A DNA stretch of 45,490 nucleotides from Aromatoleum diolicum. GTDB lineage: Bacteria; Pseudomonadota; Gammaproteobacteria; Burkholderiales; Rhodocyclaceae. The DNA is taken from the NCBI RefSeq assembly GCF_012910955.1, contig NZ_WTVQ01000038.1, forward strand, positions 1 to 45,490. The letters run 5' to 3'. The notes under the pieces are model-generated. The model saw only the letters and a list, made by a program, of their open reading frames with translations, did no database searches and was not told where the DNA came from. The position numbers and the translations under genes are program-made. Positions 19,329 to 27,842 of this stretch are shown one piece after another. How positions within the stretch are numbered: the first letter of the stretch is position 1; the number at the start of each line of letters is the position of its first letter.

Positions 19329-20655
19329 TACCATCGCCGCCGTTGCGACCGCTCCCGGTCGCGGCGGCATCGGCGTGATCCGCGTGTCGGGTGCAGCGCT
19401 CGCGCCAATGGCGTACGCGCTTACCGGCAAGCCTCCCGAACCCCGCACTGCGGGGTTCGTGCGTTTCCTCGACGTCGATGACAAGGTCATTGACGAGGGA
19501 ATCCTGCTGTATTTTCCGGCACCGCGTTCCTTCACGGGCGAGGACGTGCTGGAGCTGCAGGGGCATGGCGGGCCGGTGGTGATGCAAATGCTGCTCGCGC
19601 GCTGTGTCGAACTCGGCGCGCGGCTGGCGCAGCCCGGCGAATTTTCGCGGCGCGCCTTTCTCAACGGCAAGATGGATCTGGCCCAGGCCGAGGCGGTCGC
19701 GGACCTGATTGAAGCGTCGACGGTGGCCGCGGCGCGCTCGGCGGTACGTTCGCTGTCGGGGGCGTTTTCCGACGAGATGCACCGGTTGACCGATGCACTG
19801 ATCGATCTGCGCATGCTGGTCGAGGCGACCCTCGATTTTCCCGAGGAGGAGCTCGAGTTCCTCGAGAAGGCGCGGGCGATGGAGCGGCTGGAGGCGATCC
19901 GCGCGCAACTGGCCGATGTGCTCGACCGCGCGCGCCAGGGGGCTTTGCTGCGCACCGGCATGAATGTCGTGCTGGTTGGTCAGCCTAACGTCGGCAAGTC
20001 CAGTCTGCTCAACTGCCTCGCGGGAGAGGAGCGGGCGATCGTGACGGACATCGCCGGGACAACACGCGATGCGGTGCGTGAGACGATCGCCATCGAAGGC
20101 ATCCCGATTCACGTCATCGACACGGCAGGTCTGCGCGACACTAGCGATCCGGTCGAGCGGATCGGTGTCGAGCGCACCTGGCGCGAAATCGCGCGCGCAG
20201 ATGTGATCCTGCGCCTCGTCGACGCGCGCGAGGGTGTGCAGGCGCGGGACCGGACGATCGATGCAGCCTTGCCGGCGGGCGTTGAGCGTATCACCGTGCA
20301 CAACAAGATCGACCTGTGCGGGGTCGATCCGGCGCGCAGCGAAGAGAACGGGGCCGTGTCGGTATTCCTGTCGGCGCAACAGGGGGCCGGCGTCGACCTG
20401 CTGCGCCGCGAACTGCTGCGCATCGCCGGCTGGCACGCGCATGGCGAGGATGTGGTGCTCGCACGCGAACGTCATCTCGTTGCGCTGCGTGCTGCGCTTG
20501 GACACGTGGAAGCGGCGCGCGAACAGGGGGCGGCGCTGGAACTGTTCGCCGAGGAACTGCGTCGTGCGCAGGAGAGTATCGGTGAGGTGACTGGCGAATT
20601 CACGGCCGATGATCTGCTGGGCGTGATCTTCTCGCGCTTCTGTATCGGCAAGTGA
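19300..20655 (+). CDS. mnmE: tRNA modification GTPase MnmE
   Basis: A 451-residue GTPase that with MnmG forms the carboxymethylaminomethyl group on wobble uridine of tRNAs. The N-terminal folate-binding domain ([22 protein letters not shown]) is followed by a helical domain holding the G domain: [28 protein letters not shown] and NKID. The protein ends FCIGK, the conserved end with the functional cysteine. The start is GTG at 19300, inside yidC. No ATG fits and the [19 protein letters not shown] beginning matches the family. It closes the rpmH-to-mnmE series. Confidence 0.97.
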   Translation: MESPAPSLPDTIAAVATAPGRGGIGVIRVSGAALAPMAYALTGKPPEPRTAGFVRFLDVDDKVIDEGILLYFPAPRSFTGEDVLELQGHGGPVVMQMLLARCVELGARLAQPGEFSRRAFLNGKMDLAQAEAVADLIEASTVAAARSAVRSLSGAFSDEMHRLTDALIDLRMLVEATLDFPEEELEFLEKARAMERLEAIRAQLADVLDRARQGALLRTGMNVVLVGQPNVGKSSLLNCLAGEERAIVTDIAGTTRDAVRETIAIEGIPIHVIDTAGLRDTSDPVERIGVERTWREIARADVILRLVDAREGVQARDRTIDAALPAGVERITVHNKIDLCGVDPARSEENGAVSVFLSAQQGAGVDLLRRELLRIAGWHAHGEDVVLARERHLVALRAALGHVEAAREQGAALELFAEELRRAQESIGEVTGEFTADDLLGVIFSRFCIGK

Positions 20656-20738
20656 GTATCGGACGAAGCACGCGGTTCCGCGCGTGGCGTCGCTGAGCGG
20701 CGTACGTCCGGCGCGACGCGGCGCCCCAAGCATTTGTG

Positions 20739-20754
20739 TGTTTCACGTGAAACT
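20739..20754. promoter_or_regulatory. parS-like ParB binding site 1
   Basis: TGTTTCACGTGAAACT matches the widespread chromosomal parS consensus at 15 of 16 positions, with a perfect 14-bp palindrome GTTTCACGTGAAAC at its core. It lies about 3.9 kb from the dnaA-rpmH spacer, where parS sites normally cluster. It ends only 8 bp before the start codon of the TauE/SafE gene. parA and parB are not in the window. Confidence 0.85.
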
Positions 20755-20762
20755 TTTCTTCG

Positions 20763-21542
20763 ATGCCTGATATCGATTCGCTGTTCTTCGTCCTTGGTCT
20801 GGCGGCATTTTTCGCGGGCCTGGTCGACGCCGTGGTCGGGGGTGGCGGCCTGATCCAGATCCCCGCCTTGTTCGCGGCATTCCCGACGACGACGCCCGCG
20901 ACCTTGTTCGGTACCAATAAACTGGCGAGCGTCGTGGGGACGAGCAGTGCCGCCATCCAGTATGGGCGGCGCGTCGCGATCCCCTGGCGTGTCGCCCTGC
21001 CGGGTGCGGCGGCTGCGTTCGTCGGTTCGTGGTTCGGTGCCAAGGCAGTCGCGTATCTGCCGCCCGAAGTACTGAAGCCGCTGATCCTCGCGCTGCTGAT
21101 CACGGTGGCGATCTACACTTTCTGGCGTAAAGACTTCGGCACCGGTGCCGGCAAGGCGATTTCCGGCACTCGCCCGCTCGTGCTTGCCATTGTGATTGGC
21201 GCGGGCATGGGTTTTTACGACGGTTTCTTCGGCCCCGGCACCGGGAGCTTTCTGATCTTCCTGTTTGTCCGATGTCTCGGGATGGATTTTCTGCGCGCTT
21301 CAGTGACGGCGAAGATCCTCAACGTCGCGACGAATGTCGCGGCGATTGCGTTCTTTGCGTTCAATGTCGAAATTCTGTGGCGTATTGCCGCGGTGATGGC
21401 ACTGTGCAATCTGTCCGGAGCGGTGGTCGGGTCGCGTCTCGCCTTGCGTCATGGTGCGGGCTTCGTCCGCAAGATGTTCCTGTTTGTGGTGTGCGCACTG
21501 ATCACCAAGATGCTCTACGATCTGATTGCCTCGGCGGTCTGA
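20763..21542 (+). CDS. TauE/SafE family membrane permease (sulfite exporter family)
   Basis: A 259-residue integral membrane protein with about seven or eight hydrophobic helices. It starts SLFFVLGLAAFFAGLVDAVVGGGGLIQIPALF and contains the family signature GTNKLASVVGTSSAAIQYGR. The second half repeats the pattern (GFYDGFFGPGTGSFLIFLFV and MDFLRASVTAKILNVATN). The family exports small organosulfur or sulfite anions in several bacteria, but the substrate here is not known. The usual ribosome site position is occupied by the parS palindrome, so translation may begin from a weak site or be affected by ParB. A second parS follows the gene. Confidence 0.88.
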   Translation: MPDIDSLFFVLGLAAFFAGLVDAVVGGGGLIQIPALFAAFPTTTPATLFGTNKLASVVGTSSAAIQYGRRVAIPWRVALPGAAAAFVGSWFGAKAVAYLPPEVLKPLILALLITVAIYTFWRKDFGTGAGKAISGTRPLVLAIVIGAGMGFYDGFFGPGTGSFLIFLFVRCLGMDFLRASVTAKILNVATNVAAIAFFAFNVEILWRIAAVMALCNLSGAVVGSRLALRHGAGFVRKMFLFVVCALITKMLYDLIASAV

Positions 21543-21562
21543 TGCGTGATCTTGGCCGGGGA

Positions 21563-21578
21563 TGTTTCACGTGAAACT
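21563..21578. promoter_or_regulatory. parS-like ParB binding site 2
   Basis: The same 16-bp sequence as site 1, TGTTTCACGTGAAACT, lies 824 bp further on in the short gap between the TauE/SafE gene and the spermidine-synthase-like gene. It is also immediately upstream of a start codon. Two identical near-consensus sites this close to the origin strongly suggest the centromere-like region of the chromosome. Confidence 0.85.
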
Positions 21579-21598
21579 TTCCATTGCGGATGCTCGTG

Positions 21599-22489
21599 AT
21601 GACTGATGAGATCAATCCGGTAGCGATTCCGGCCAATGCCCTGGTCGAGCAGTTGAACGCGTACTACGGATTCTTCTGCCGTGGTGGCCATCTGCTTGAA
21701 TCGGGGGCCTCGCCCTTCCAGCGCTATGAAGTGTGGGACACGCCGACCTTCGGCAAACTGTTCCGTCTTGACGGCCGTTTCATGAGTTCGGAAGGCGACG
21801 AATTCTACTATCACGAGAATCTTGTCCATGTTCCCGCCATCACCCACGCGGCACTGCGTCACGCGCTGGTGATTGGCGGTGGAGACGGAGGCTCGGCAAA
21901 GGAGCTGCTGAAGTACCGCGACATCGAACGGGTCGTGATCGTCGAGCTCGACGCGGCCGTCATCGAGCTTGCGCGACGCCATCTGGGCGCCGTCCATCAT
22001 GGCGCGCTCGATGATGCGCGCACGACGATCCGTGTTGAGAACGGACTGGATTATGTGTGCCGCCAGGCCCGGCCCGGTGGCGAACGCTTCGACTTGATCG
22101 TGCTCGATCTGACGGACCCGGTCGGGCCGGCGGCGGCATTGTATGAGCGTGCGTTTCTGGAGAATTGCCGGACGCTGCTGGGGCGGCAGGGCGCGCTGAC
22201 TTTGCATCTCGGTTCCCCCGTCTTCCAGTCGGCCCAGGTGCGCACGCTGATGCACGGCCTGCGCGCCGTTTTTCCCACGGTGCGCCCCTATTTTCTCTAC
22301 ATTCCCCTGTATGCCAGCCTGTGGGGATTTGCCTGCGCCTCCGAGCGGATCGATCCCTTCGACATAGATGCGGATGAGATCGACAAACGCCTGCTACAAC
22401 GGGGAATCGGCCCGCTCCGGTATTACAATGGCGCCATACACAAAGCGCAATTCGCGCTGCCGAATTATCTGCGCGCCATGCTCGAGTGA
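21599..22489 (+). CDS. Spermidine synthase-like aminopropyltransferase
   Basis: A 296-residue protein with the polyamine synthase fold. The parts are YEVWDTPTFGKLFRLDGRFMSSEGDEFYYHE, then the SAM-type motif ALVIGGGDGGSAKELLKY, VVIVELDAAVIELAR and LIVLDLTDPVGPAAALY. The last corresponds to the conserved DxTDPxGPA loop that carries a catalytic aspartate. It should transfer an aminopropyl group from decarboxylated S-adenosylmethionine to a diamine, but no speD lies nearby. The name therefore stays at family level. The start is uncertain: ATG at 21590 and 21599 are both in frame after the parS site, and neither has a strong ribosome site. The stop overlaps the rsmB start. Confidence 0.85.
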   Translation: MTDEINPVAIPANALVEQLNAYYGFFCRGGHLLESGASPFQRYEVWDTPTFGKLFRLDGRFMSSEGDEFYYHENLVHVPAITHAALRHALVIGGGDGGSAKELLKYRDIERVVIVELDAAVIELARRHLGAVHHGALDDARTTIRVENGLDYVCRQARPGGERFDLIVLDLTDPVGPAAALYERAFLENCRTLLGRQGALTLHLGSPVFQSAQVRTLMHGLRAVFPTVRPYFLYIPLYASLWGFACASERIDPFDIDADEIDKRLLQRGIGPLRYYNGAIHKAQFALPNYLRAMLE

Positions 22490-23847
22490 ATCGCAGCGGA
22501 AGCGCGCGCATCCCAGCGACGACTTCTTACGTGACTCGATCCCAACGACCATCCAATGGCGCCGCCGCGCTTCCGCCGGATAGCCTCGCCTTCGCCTTCA
22601 GCCGTGCGGCGACCCTGGTCGAATCCGTGATCGGGGGTGCCAACCTGACCGACGCCTTCGAGGCGATGCTCCTGGCGCATCCGCAGTGGCCCGACGCGAC
22701 GCGCGGCGCAGTGCGCGATCTTGCCTGGGGTACGCTGCGCGATTACGGTCGCGGCGATGCCCTGTTGCACCAGCTGCTGCACAAGCCGCTGCCGGAAGCG
22801 ATCCATGCCTTGTTGCTGGTCGCCATGTACCGGCTCGACAGCCGTCCGGAGCAGGCTCATACGGCGGTGAACCAGGCGGTCGAAGTCGCCGCGGCGCTGT
22901 TGCCGGCGCTCAAGGGGGTCGTCAATGGCGTGTTGCGCAATCGTCTGCGCAACGCCGCTGCGCTCGATGCCGAGATCGCGGGGGACGAGGCGGCGCGATA
23001 CCGCCACCCGGCGTGGTGGGTGGAGCGCCTGCGGACCTCGTTTCCGGATGCCTGGGAGGCGGCGCTTGCCGCCGGCAACCAGCGGCCGCCGATGGGTCTG
23101 CGCGTGAATCGCCTGCGTGCGTCGCTAGAGTCGGTTGCCGGGGAACTCGATCAGGCGGGGCTGGCTTTCCGTAGCCTCGTCAATGAGGCACTGGTGCTGG
23201 AGCGGCCGGTTGCGGTTGCCGGCTTGCCGGGTTTTGCCGAAGGCCGGGTGTCGGTCCAGGATGCCGGTGCGCAGTGGGCCGCGCGCTGGCTGGACCTCGC
23301 GGCCGGCCAGCGGGTGCTGGATGCGTGCGCGGCGCCGGGCGGCAAGTCGGCGCACATCCTCGAAACCGCGGCGGTAAACCTGCTTGCGCTGGAACTGGAC
23401 GCCACCCGCACCCGACGCATCGAGGAAAACTTCCGCCGCCTGGGCGTGTCTGCCCAGGTGCGCACCGCGGACTGCCGCAAGCGGGCGGCCTGGTGGGACG
23501 GCGAGCCCTTCGATCGCATCCTCGCCGACGTGCCGTGTTCGGCGTCCGGCGTCGCGCGCCGCCATCCGGACATCAAGTGGTTGCGCCGGCCCGAGGACAT
23601 CGCGCGTTTCGCCGCGCAGCAGGCGGAGATCCTCGATGCGCTGTGGCCGACACTCGCGGCCGGTGGCAAGCTGCTGTACGTGACGTGTTCGCTGTTCGAC
23701 GAGGAAAATGGCATGCAGATCGAGCGCTTCTGCAGCTGCCATCCCGATGCGCTGCGGCTGCCGATCGACGGCCAAGTGGAATGTCAGCTACTGCCCAATG
23801 CGGACCATGACGGCTTTTACTACGCGCTCGTCGGCAAGCATCGCTAG
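22486..23847 (+). CDS. rsmB: 16S rRNA (cytosine-967-C5)-methyltransferase
   Basis: A 453-residue RsmB/Sun enzyme. The N-terminal NusB-like RNA-binding domain (about 30-170) shows ALLLVAMYRLDSRPEQAHTAVNQAVEVA and VNGVLRN. The SAM-dependent methyltransferase domain has VLDACAAPGGKSAHILE, then ILADVPCSASGVARRHPDIKW with the release cysteine, and YVTCSLFDEENG with the catalytic cysteine. The GTG at 22486 overlaps the previous stop and gives the longest form; a second GTG at 22531 is possible. The gene opens the series rsmB-DUF4390-ntrY-ntrX-trkA-trkH, which is conserved in betaproteobacteria. Confidence 0.95.
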   Translation: MNRSGSARIPATTSYVTRSQRPSNGAAALPPDSLAFAFSRAATLVESVIGGANLTDAFEAMLLAHPQWPDATRGAVRDLAWGTLRDYGRGDALLHQLLHKPLPEAIHALLLVAMYRLDSRPEQAHTAVNQAVEVAAALLPALKGVVNGVLRNRLRNAAALDAEIAGDEAARYRHPAWWVERLRTSFPDAWEAALAAGNQRPPMGLRVNRLRASLESVAGELDQAGLAFRSLVNEALVLERPVAVAGLPGFAEGRVSVQDAGAQWAARWLDLAAGQRVLDACAAPGGKSAHILETAAVNLLALELDATRTRRIEENFRRLGVSAQVRTADCRKRAAWWDGEPFDRILADVPCSASGVARRHPDIKWLRRPEDIARFAAQQAEILDALWPTLAAGGKLLYVTCSLFDEENGMQIERFCSCHPDALRLPIDGQVECQLLPNADHDGFYYALVGKHR

Positions 23848-23851
23848 GCGC

Positions 23852-24403
23852 ATGCGCGCCGGCCTGGCCGCGATGGCGCTATGCCTGCTGGTCCCGCTGA
23901 CCGCGCTGGCGGAGGGGCGCATCGGCTACGCCGAAATCGTGCCGAGCGAGGAGGGTTACGTCGTCAATGCCGACATCGACATCGAACTCAACCCGCGTCT
24001 CGTCGATGCCGTGTCACGCGGCGTCTCGCTGTACTTCACCGCGCAGTTTCTCGTCGAGCGCTCGCGCTGGTACTGGCTCGACGAAGTGGTGGCGGAGCGT
24101 GCGCTGAATTTCCGCGTGTCGTACAACGCGATCACCCGCAGCTACCGTCTGTCGGTGGGCAATTTTCATCAGAGCTTCGAGACCCTGGAGTCGGCCGTGC
24201 GCACCATGCTGCGTATCCGCAACTGGCAGATCGTGCCCGTGGCGGATCTGCAGAGCGGCACGTCCTACCATGCGGCGCTGCGTTTTCAGCTCGACACCAG
24301 CCTGTTGCCGAAGCCCTTCCAGGTGACCGCCATCGGCAGCCGTGACTGGAATCTGGCGACCGACTGGCTGCGCTGGACCTTTCTCGCGGGTGCTGTCCAA
24401 TGA
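23852..24403 (+). CDS. DUF4390 family exported protein
   Basis: A 183-residue protein with a clear signal peptide (MRAGLAAMALCLLVPLTALAEG, cut probably after ALA). A beta-rich mature domain follows: YVVNADIDIELNPRLVDAVSRGVSLYFTAQFLVERSRWYWLDE. This matches the DUF4390 family found beside ntrY in betaproteobacteria. Its function is unknown; being periplasmic, it may act with the sensor domain of the kinase that follows. The start lies 4 nt after rsmB, and the stop overlaps the kinase ATG in an ATGA arrangement, so the two are translationally coupled. Confidence 0.85.
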   Translation: MRAGLAAMALCLLVPLTALAEGRIGYAEIVPSEEGYVVNADIDIELNPRLVDAVSRGVSLYFTAQFLVERSRWYWLDEVVAERALNFRVSYNAITRSYRLSVGNFHQSFETLESAVRTMLRIRNWQIVPVADLQSGTSYHAALRFQLDTSLLPKPFQVTAIGSRDWNLATDWLRWTFLAGAVQ

Positions 24404-26514
24404 AGCGCGCGCTGCTCGTCGTCGTCGCCGCCATCGCCGGCATCTCGCTGTTCCTGCTCGCCTCGGCGAGCGCCAACACCGACCTGTTCGCCGACAGTTA
24501 CCCGTACCTGCTGGCGATCAACGGTGCGATCGCCGTCGCATTGCTGGGCTTGGTCGCGTTCCAGCTGCGCAGCCTGTGGCGCGAGTATCGCGCACGCCAG
24601 TTCGGCTCGCGCCTGAAGTACCGCCTGATGCTGATGTTCGCCTTGATGGCGCTGGTGCCGGGTGTCGTGGTGTATGCCGTTTCGCTACAGTTCGTGGTGC
24701 GCAGCATCGAGTCATGGTTCGACGTGCGCGTCGATTCGGCGCTGGAAGGGGGTATCGCGCTCGGCCAGAATGCGCTCGATTATCTCGTCACGCAGGTCAG
24801 CGACAAGGCGCGTGACATGGCGCTGGACCTGGAAGGCGCCGACCCGATTTCGCCGACGCTGCTGAACCGCCTGCGCGAGCAGGCCGGGGTGGGTACCGTG
24901 ACCGTAATCGGCCCGAGCGGGCAGGTGATGGTGACGGTGTCGGATGGCCTCGCCGGCTTCATGCCGGATCTGCCAAGCATGGCGCAGTTGCGCGAGGCGC
25001 GCCAGACGCAGCGCTATCACGTGGTCGATACCCGTCCCGGGGAGGGCTTGGCAATACGCGTGGTGGTGCCCATTCCGTCGCGCCTGCTCAGCCTCGAAAC
25101 GCATTATCTGCAGCTGACGCAGCCGGTGCCGGAGACTTTCGTGCGCCATGCCGAGGCGGTGCAGGAGGCGTACCGCGAATATCAACAGCTGACGCTGAGC
25201 CGCACCGGCTTGAACCGCATCTATACCCTGACGCTGACGCTGGCCCTGCTGCTCGCGCTGCTTGCAGCGGTGGCGGTGGCCTTCGTGCTGTCGCGGCGCC
25301 TGGCGGCCCCCTTGCTGATTCTCGCCGAGGGGACGCAGGCGGTGGCGCAGGGCGACTTCAGCCCGCGCCAGGCGCTGCCGGCACGCGACGAGCTCGGCGT
25401 GCTGACCCAGTCCTTCAACCGCATGACGCGCCAGCTGGTCGAAGCGCGCGATCTGGCCGAGCGCAACAGCGCAGCGGTGGAGGGGGCGCGTGCCTATCTC
25501 GAAAGCGTGCTGGCGAACCTGTCGACGGGGGTGCTTGCGTTCGCCGCAGATGGTAAGCTGCGCGCCGCCAATGCCGGAGCGATGGCGATCCTGCATGACG
25601 AGCTGGAAGGCTTCGAGGATTTGTCGTTGGCGGAGTGGCCGCGTCACCATAGCTTCCGGGACGCGCTGCTGAAGGGCTTCGCCGACAACGAGGGCGACTG
25701 GCACGAGCAGTTCGAGCTGGGCCCCGATGCGGGCCTGCCGCAGACGCTGCTGATCCATGGCGCGCGCCTGCCGCAGGCTTCCGGCGGCGGCCTGGTGGTG
25801 GTGTTCGACGACATCTCGCGCCTGATCGCGGCGCAGCGCACCGCGGCGTGGGCCGAGGTGGCGCGGCGGCTGGCGCATGAGATCAAGAATCCGCTGACGC
25901 CGATCCAGCTTTCGGCCGAACGCCTGGCCTACAAGCTGGCTGACCGGCTCGATGCGGAAGGACGCGAGATTCTTGAGCGCGCGACGCGTACCATCGTCAA
26001 TCAGGTCGAGTCGATGAAGAATCTGGTGAACGATTTTCGCGACTATGCGAAGCTGCCGAGTCCGGTGTTCGGTCGTCTCGACCTGAATGCGCTGATCGGC
26101 GAGGTGCTGAATCTCTACGAGAGCTCGCCCGTGCTGATCCGCGCGGAGCTTGCACGCAATCTGCCGCCGGTCGCGGGTGACGCCAGCCAGATACGCCAGG
26201 TGATCCACAACCTGCTGCAGAATGCCGAGGATGCATTGTTCGGACAGGAGCACGGGGTGGTCATCCTGTCGACTAGACTGGAGGGCGACCGCGTGGCGCT
26301 GTTGCTGCGCGACAACGGCCCGGGGTTTCCGGCGCCGGTTCTGACGCGAGCGTTCGAACCGTATTTCACGACCAAGAGCCGGGGCACCGGCCTGGGTCTG
26401 GCGATGGTCAAGAAGATCATCGACGAACATGGCGGCGACATCCGCCTGCTGAACGGCGATTCCGGTGGCGCCGAGGTCCGCATCCGCTTGCGCCTCGCGA
26501 CCGCCGAACTGTGA
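24400..26514 (+). CDS. ntrY: NtrY-like membrane sensor histidine kinase
   Basis: A 704-residue kinase. N-terminal membrane helices (about 5-25, 38-56 and 77-100) precede a periplasmic sensor region. A further helix at about 275-300 (LTLTLALLLALLAAVAVAFVL) leads to a HAMP domain, a PAS domain, the histidine box RLAHEIKNPLTPIQLSAERL and a catalytic domain. The catalytic domain shows NLLQNAEDALF, DNGPGF, FEPYFTTKSRGTGLGLAMVKKI. The EIKNPLTPIQLSAERL box is typical of the NtrY group, which pairs with NtrX and responds to nitrogen or redox conditions in other proteobacteria. The signal here is unknown. It is followed by its likely partner 10 nt downstream. Confidence 0.93.
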   Translation: MKRALLVVVAAIAGISLFLLASASANTDLFADSYPYLLAINGAIAVALLGLVAFQLRSLWREYRARQFGSRLKYRLMLMFALMALVPGVVVYAVSLQFVVRSIESWFDVRVDSALEGGIALGQNALDYLVTQVSDKARDMALDLEGADPISPTLLNRLREQAGVGTVTVIGPSGQVMVTVSDGLAGFMPDLPSMAQLREARQTQRYHVVDTRPGEGLAIRVVVPIPSRLLSLETHYLQLTQPVPETFVRHAEAVQEAYREYQQLTLSRTGLNRIYTLTLTLALLLALLAAVAVAFVLSRRLAAPLLILAEGTQAVAQGDFSPRQALPARDELGVLTQSFNRMTRQLVEARDLAERNSAAVEGARAYLESVLANLSTGVLAFAADGKLRAANAGAMAILHDELEGFEDLSLAEWPRHHSFRDALLKGFADNEGDWHEQFELGPDAGLPQTLLIHGARLPQASGGGLVVVFDDISRLIAAQRTAAWAEVARRLAHEIKNPLTPIQLSAERLAYKLADRLDAEGREILERATRTIVNQVESMKNLVNDFRDYAKLPSPVFGRLDLNALIGEVLNLYESSPVLIRAELARNLPPVAGDASQIRQVIHNLLQNAEDALFGQEHGVVILSTRLEGDRVALLLRDNGPGFPAPVLTRAFEPYFTTKSRGTGLGLAMVKKIIDEHGGDIRLLNGDSGGAEVRIRLRLATAEL

Positions 26515-26524
26515 TTAGTGATAC

Positions 26525-27769
26525 ATGGCAAACATACTTATCGTTGACGACGAAGTCGGCATCCGCGAACTCCTCTACGAGATCCTCAGCGACGAGGGGC
26601 ACGACGTCGTGGTGGCCGAGAACGCCACTGCGGCACGCGCGGTGCGCAATGCGCAGCGCCCCGACTTGGTGCTGCTCGACATCTGGATGCCGGACACCGA
26701 CGGCATCACGCTGCTGAAGGAATGGTCGGCGAACGGCCAGCTCAACATGCCGGTCGTGATGATGTCCGGGCACGGAACGATCGACACCGCGGTCGAGGCG
26801 ACGCGCATCGGCGCGATCGACTACCTCGAAAAGCCGATCGGCCTGCAGAAGCTGCTGTCGGCGGTCAAGCGCGGGCTGCAGCGGCCGGCCGCGCCCGGTG
26901 CGCCGACGCCGCTGACCCTGGCGGCGTTCACGCGTTCGGTGCCGCTGCGCGAATTGCAGCGCCTGGTGCAGCAGGTGGTGGTGAACTCGCGCGTGTTGTT
27001 GCTGCGGGTCGGCAGCGGCAGCCTGGCGGAGCTGGCGGCGCGCAGTTTCCAGTCGAAGGCGTCGCCGTGGCTGGATCTGTCGAGCGTGTCGACGCCGCTT
27101 GACCTGACCCAGCTGCAGGCCTGCCAGGGCGGGGTGCTGTTCGTCGCCGAGCTGTCGCGTCTGTCGCGCACGCAGCAGAAAAATCTCGCTTTCGCGCTGG
27201 AGCGCCTCGATCGCTACGACCTGCGAATGGTGGTGGCAACCGACCACACGCAGGAAACGCTGGTGCGTGACGGCTGGGAGGAGTCGCTGGTGCTGCGGCT
27301 GTTCGAGGTCAGTCTGGCGCCGCCGTCGATTGCCGATGTGCGCGACGATCTGCCGGAGATCGCCGCACAGCTCCTGCTGCATCTGGTCGAGGCGGGAGAG
27401 GTGCCGCGTCGCCAGTTCTCCACGGCGGCACTCAACGCCTTGCGCGCGCAGCCATGGCCGGGCGGCTACGCCGAGCTGCGGGCTGCGGTGAAGTCCCTGG
27501 CGCTGGGTACGCTGGACGAGGAAATCAGCCTGACGGACGTGCGCCGGCTGCTGATTCCGTCCACCGAGGGGGTCGTCGCGGTGTCGCTCGATCAGCCGCT
27601 GCGCGAGGCACGCGAGGCCTTCGAGCGCCTGTACTTCGAGCACCACCTGCGCCTCGAAGGCAGCAACATGACGCGTCTCGCGGAGCGCAGCGGGCTGGAG
27701 CGCACGCATCTGTACCGCAAGCTCAAGCAGCTCGGGCTGCAGGGTGGTCGCAAGAGCGAAGAAGCCTGA
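26525..27769 (+). CDS. ntrX: NtrX-like response regulator with a decayed AAA+ domain
   Basis: A 414-residue regulator. The receiver domain is intact: IVDDE, the phosphorylation site Asp52 in LVLLDIWMPDTDG, SGHGT and Lys103 in YLEKP. The central region still aligns with a sigma-54 activator domain: GGVLFVAELSRLSRTQQKNL for Walker B, LRMVVATDH for the sensor region and RLFEVSLAPPSIADVRDDLPEIA. The Walker A loop is replaced by RVGSGSLAE and there is no GAFTGA loop. It therefore cannot hydrolyse ATP or contact sigma-54 in the normal way. The C-terminal Fis-type DNA-binding helix is present (NMTRLAERSGLERTHLYRKLKQLGL). It probably acts as a conventional DNA-binding regulator. Confidence 0.9.
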   Translation: MANILIVDDEVGIRELLYEILSDEGHDVVVAENATAARAVRNAQRPDLVLLDIWMPDTDGITLLKEWSANGQLNMPVVMMSGHGTIDTAVEATRIGAIDYLEKPIGLQKLLSAVKRGLQRPAAPGAPTPLTLAAFTRSVPLRELQRLVQQVVVNSRVLLLRVGSGSLAELAARSFQSKASPWLDLSSVSTPLDLTQLQACQGGVLFVAELSRLSRTQQKNLAFALERLDRYDLRMVVATDHTQETLVRDGWEESLVLRLFEVSLAPPSIADVRDDLPEIAAQLLLHLVEAGEVPRRQFSTAALNALRAQPWPGGYAELRAAVKSLALGTLDEEISLTDVRRLLIPSTEGVVAVSLDQPLREAREAFERLYFEHHLRLEGSNMTRLAERSGLERTHLYRKLKQLGLQGGRKSEEA

Positions 27770-27842
27770 AGCACCAGCGTTCTGACGCCACTCCGGGTAG
27801 CGTAGAATCCCCGTTTCTCCACCGTTTCGGGACGTCTGTCAG

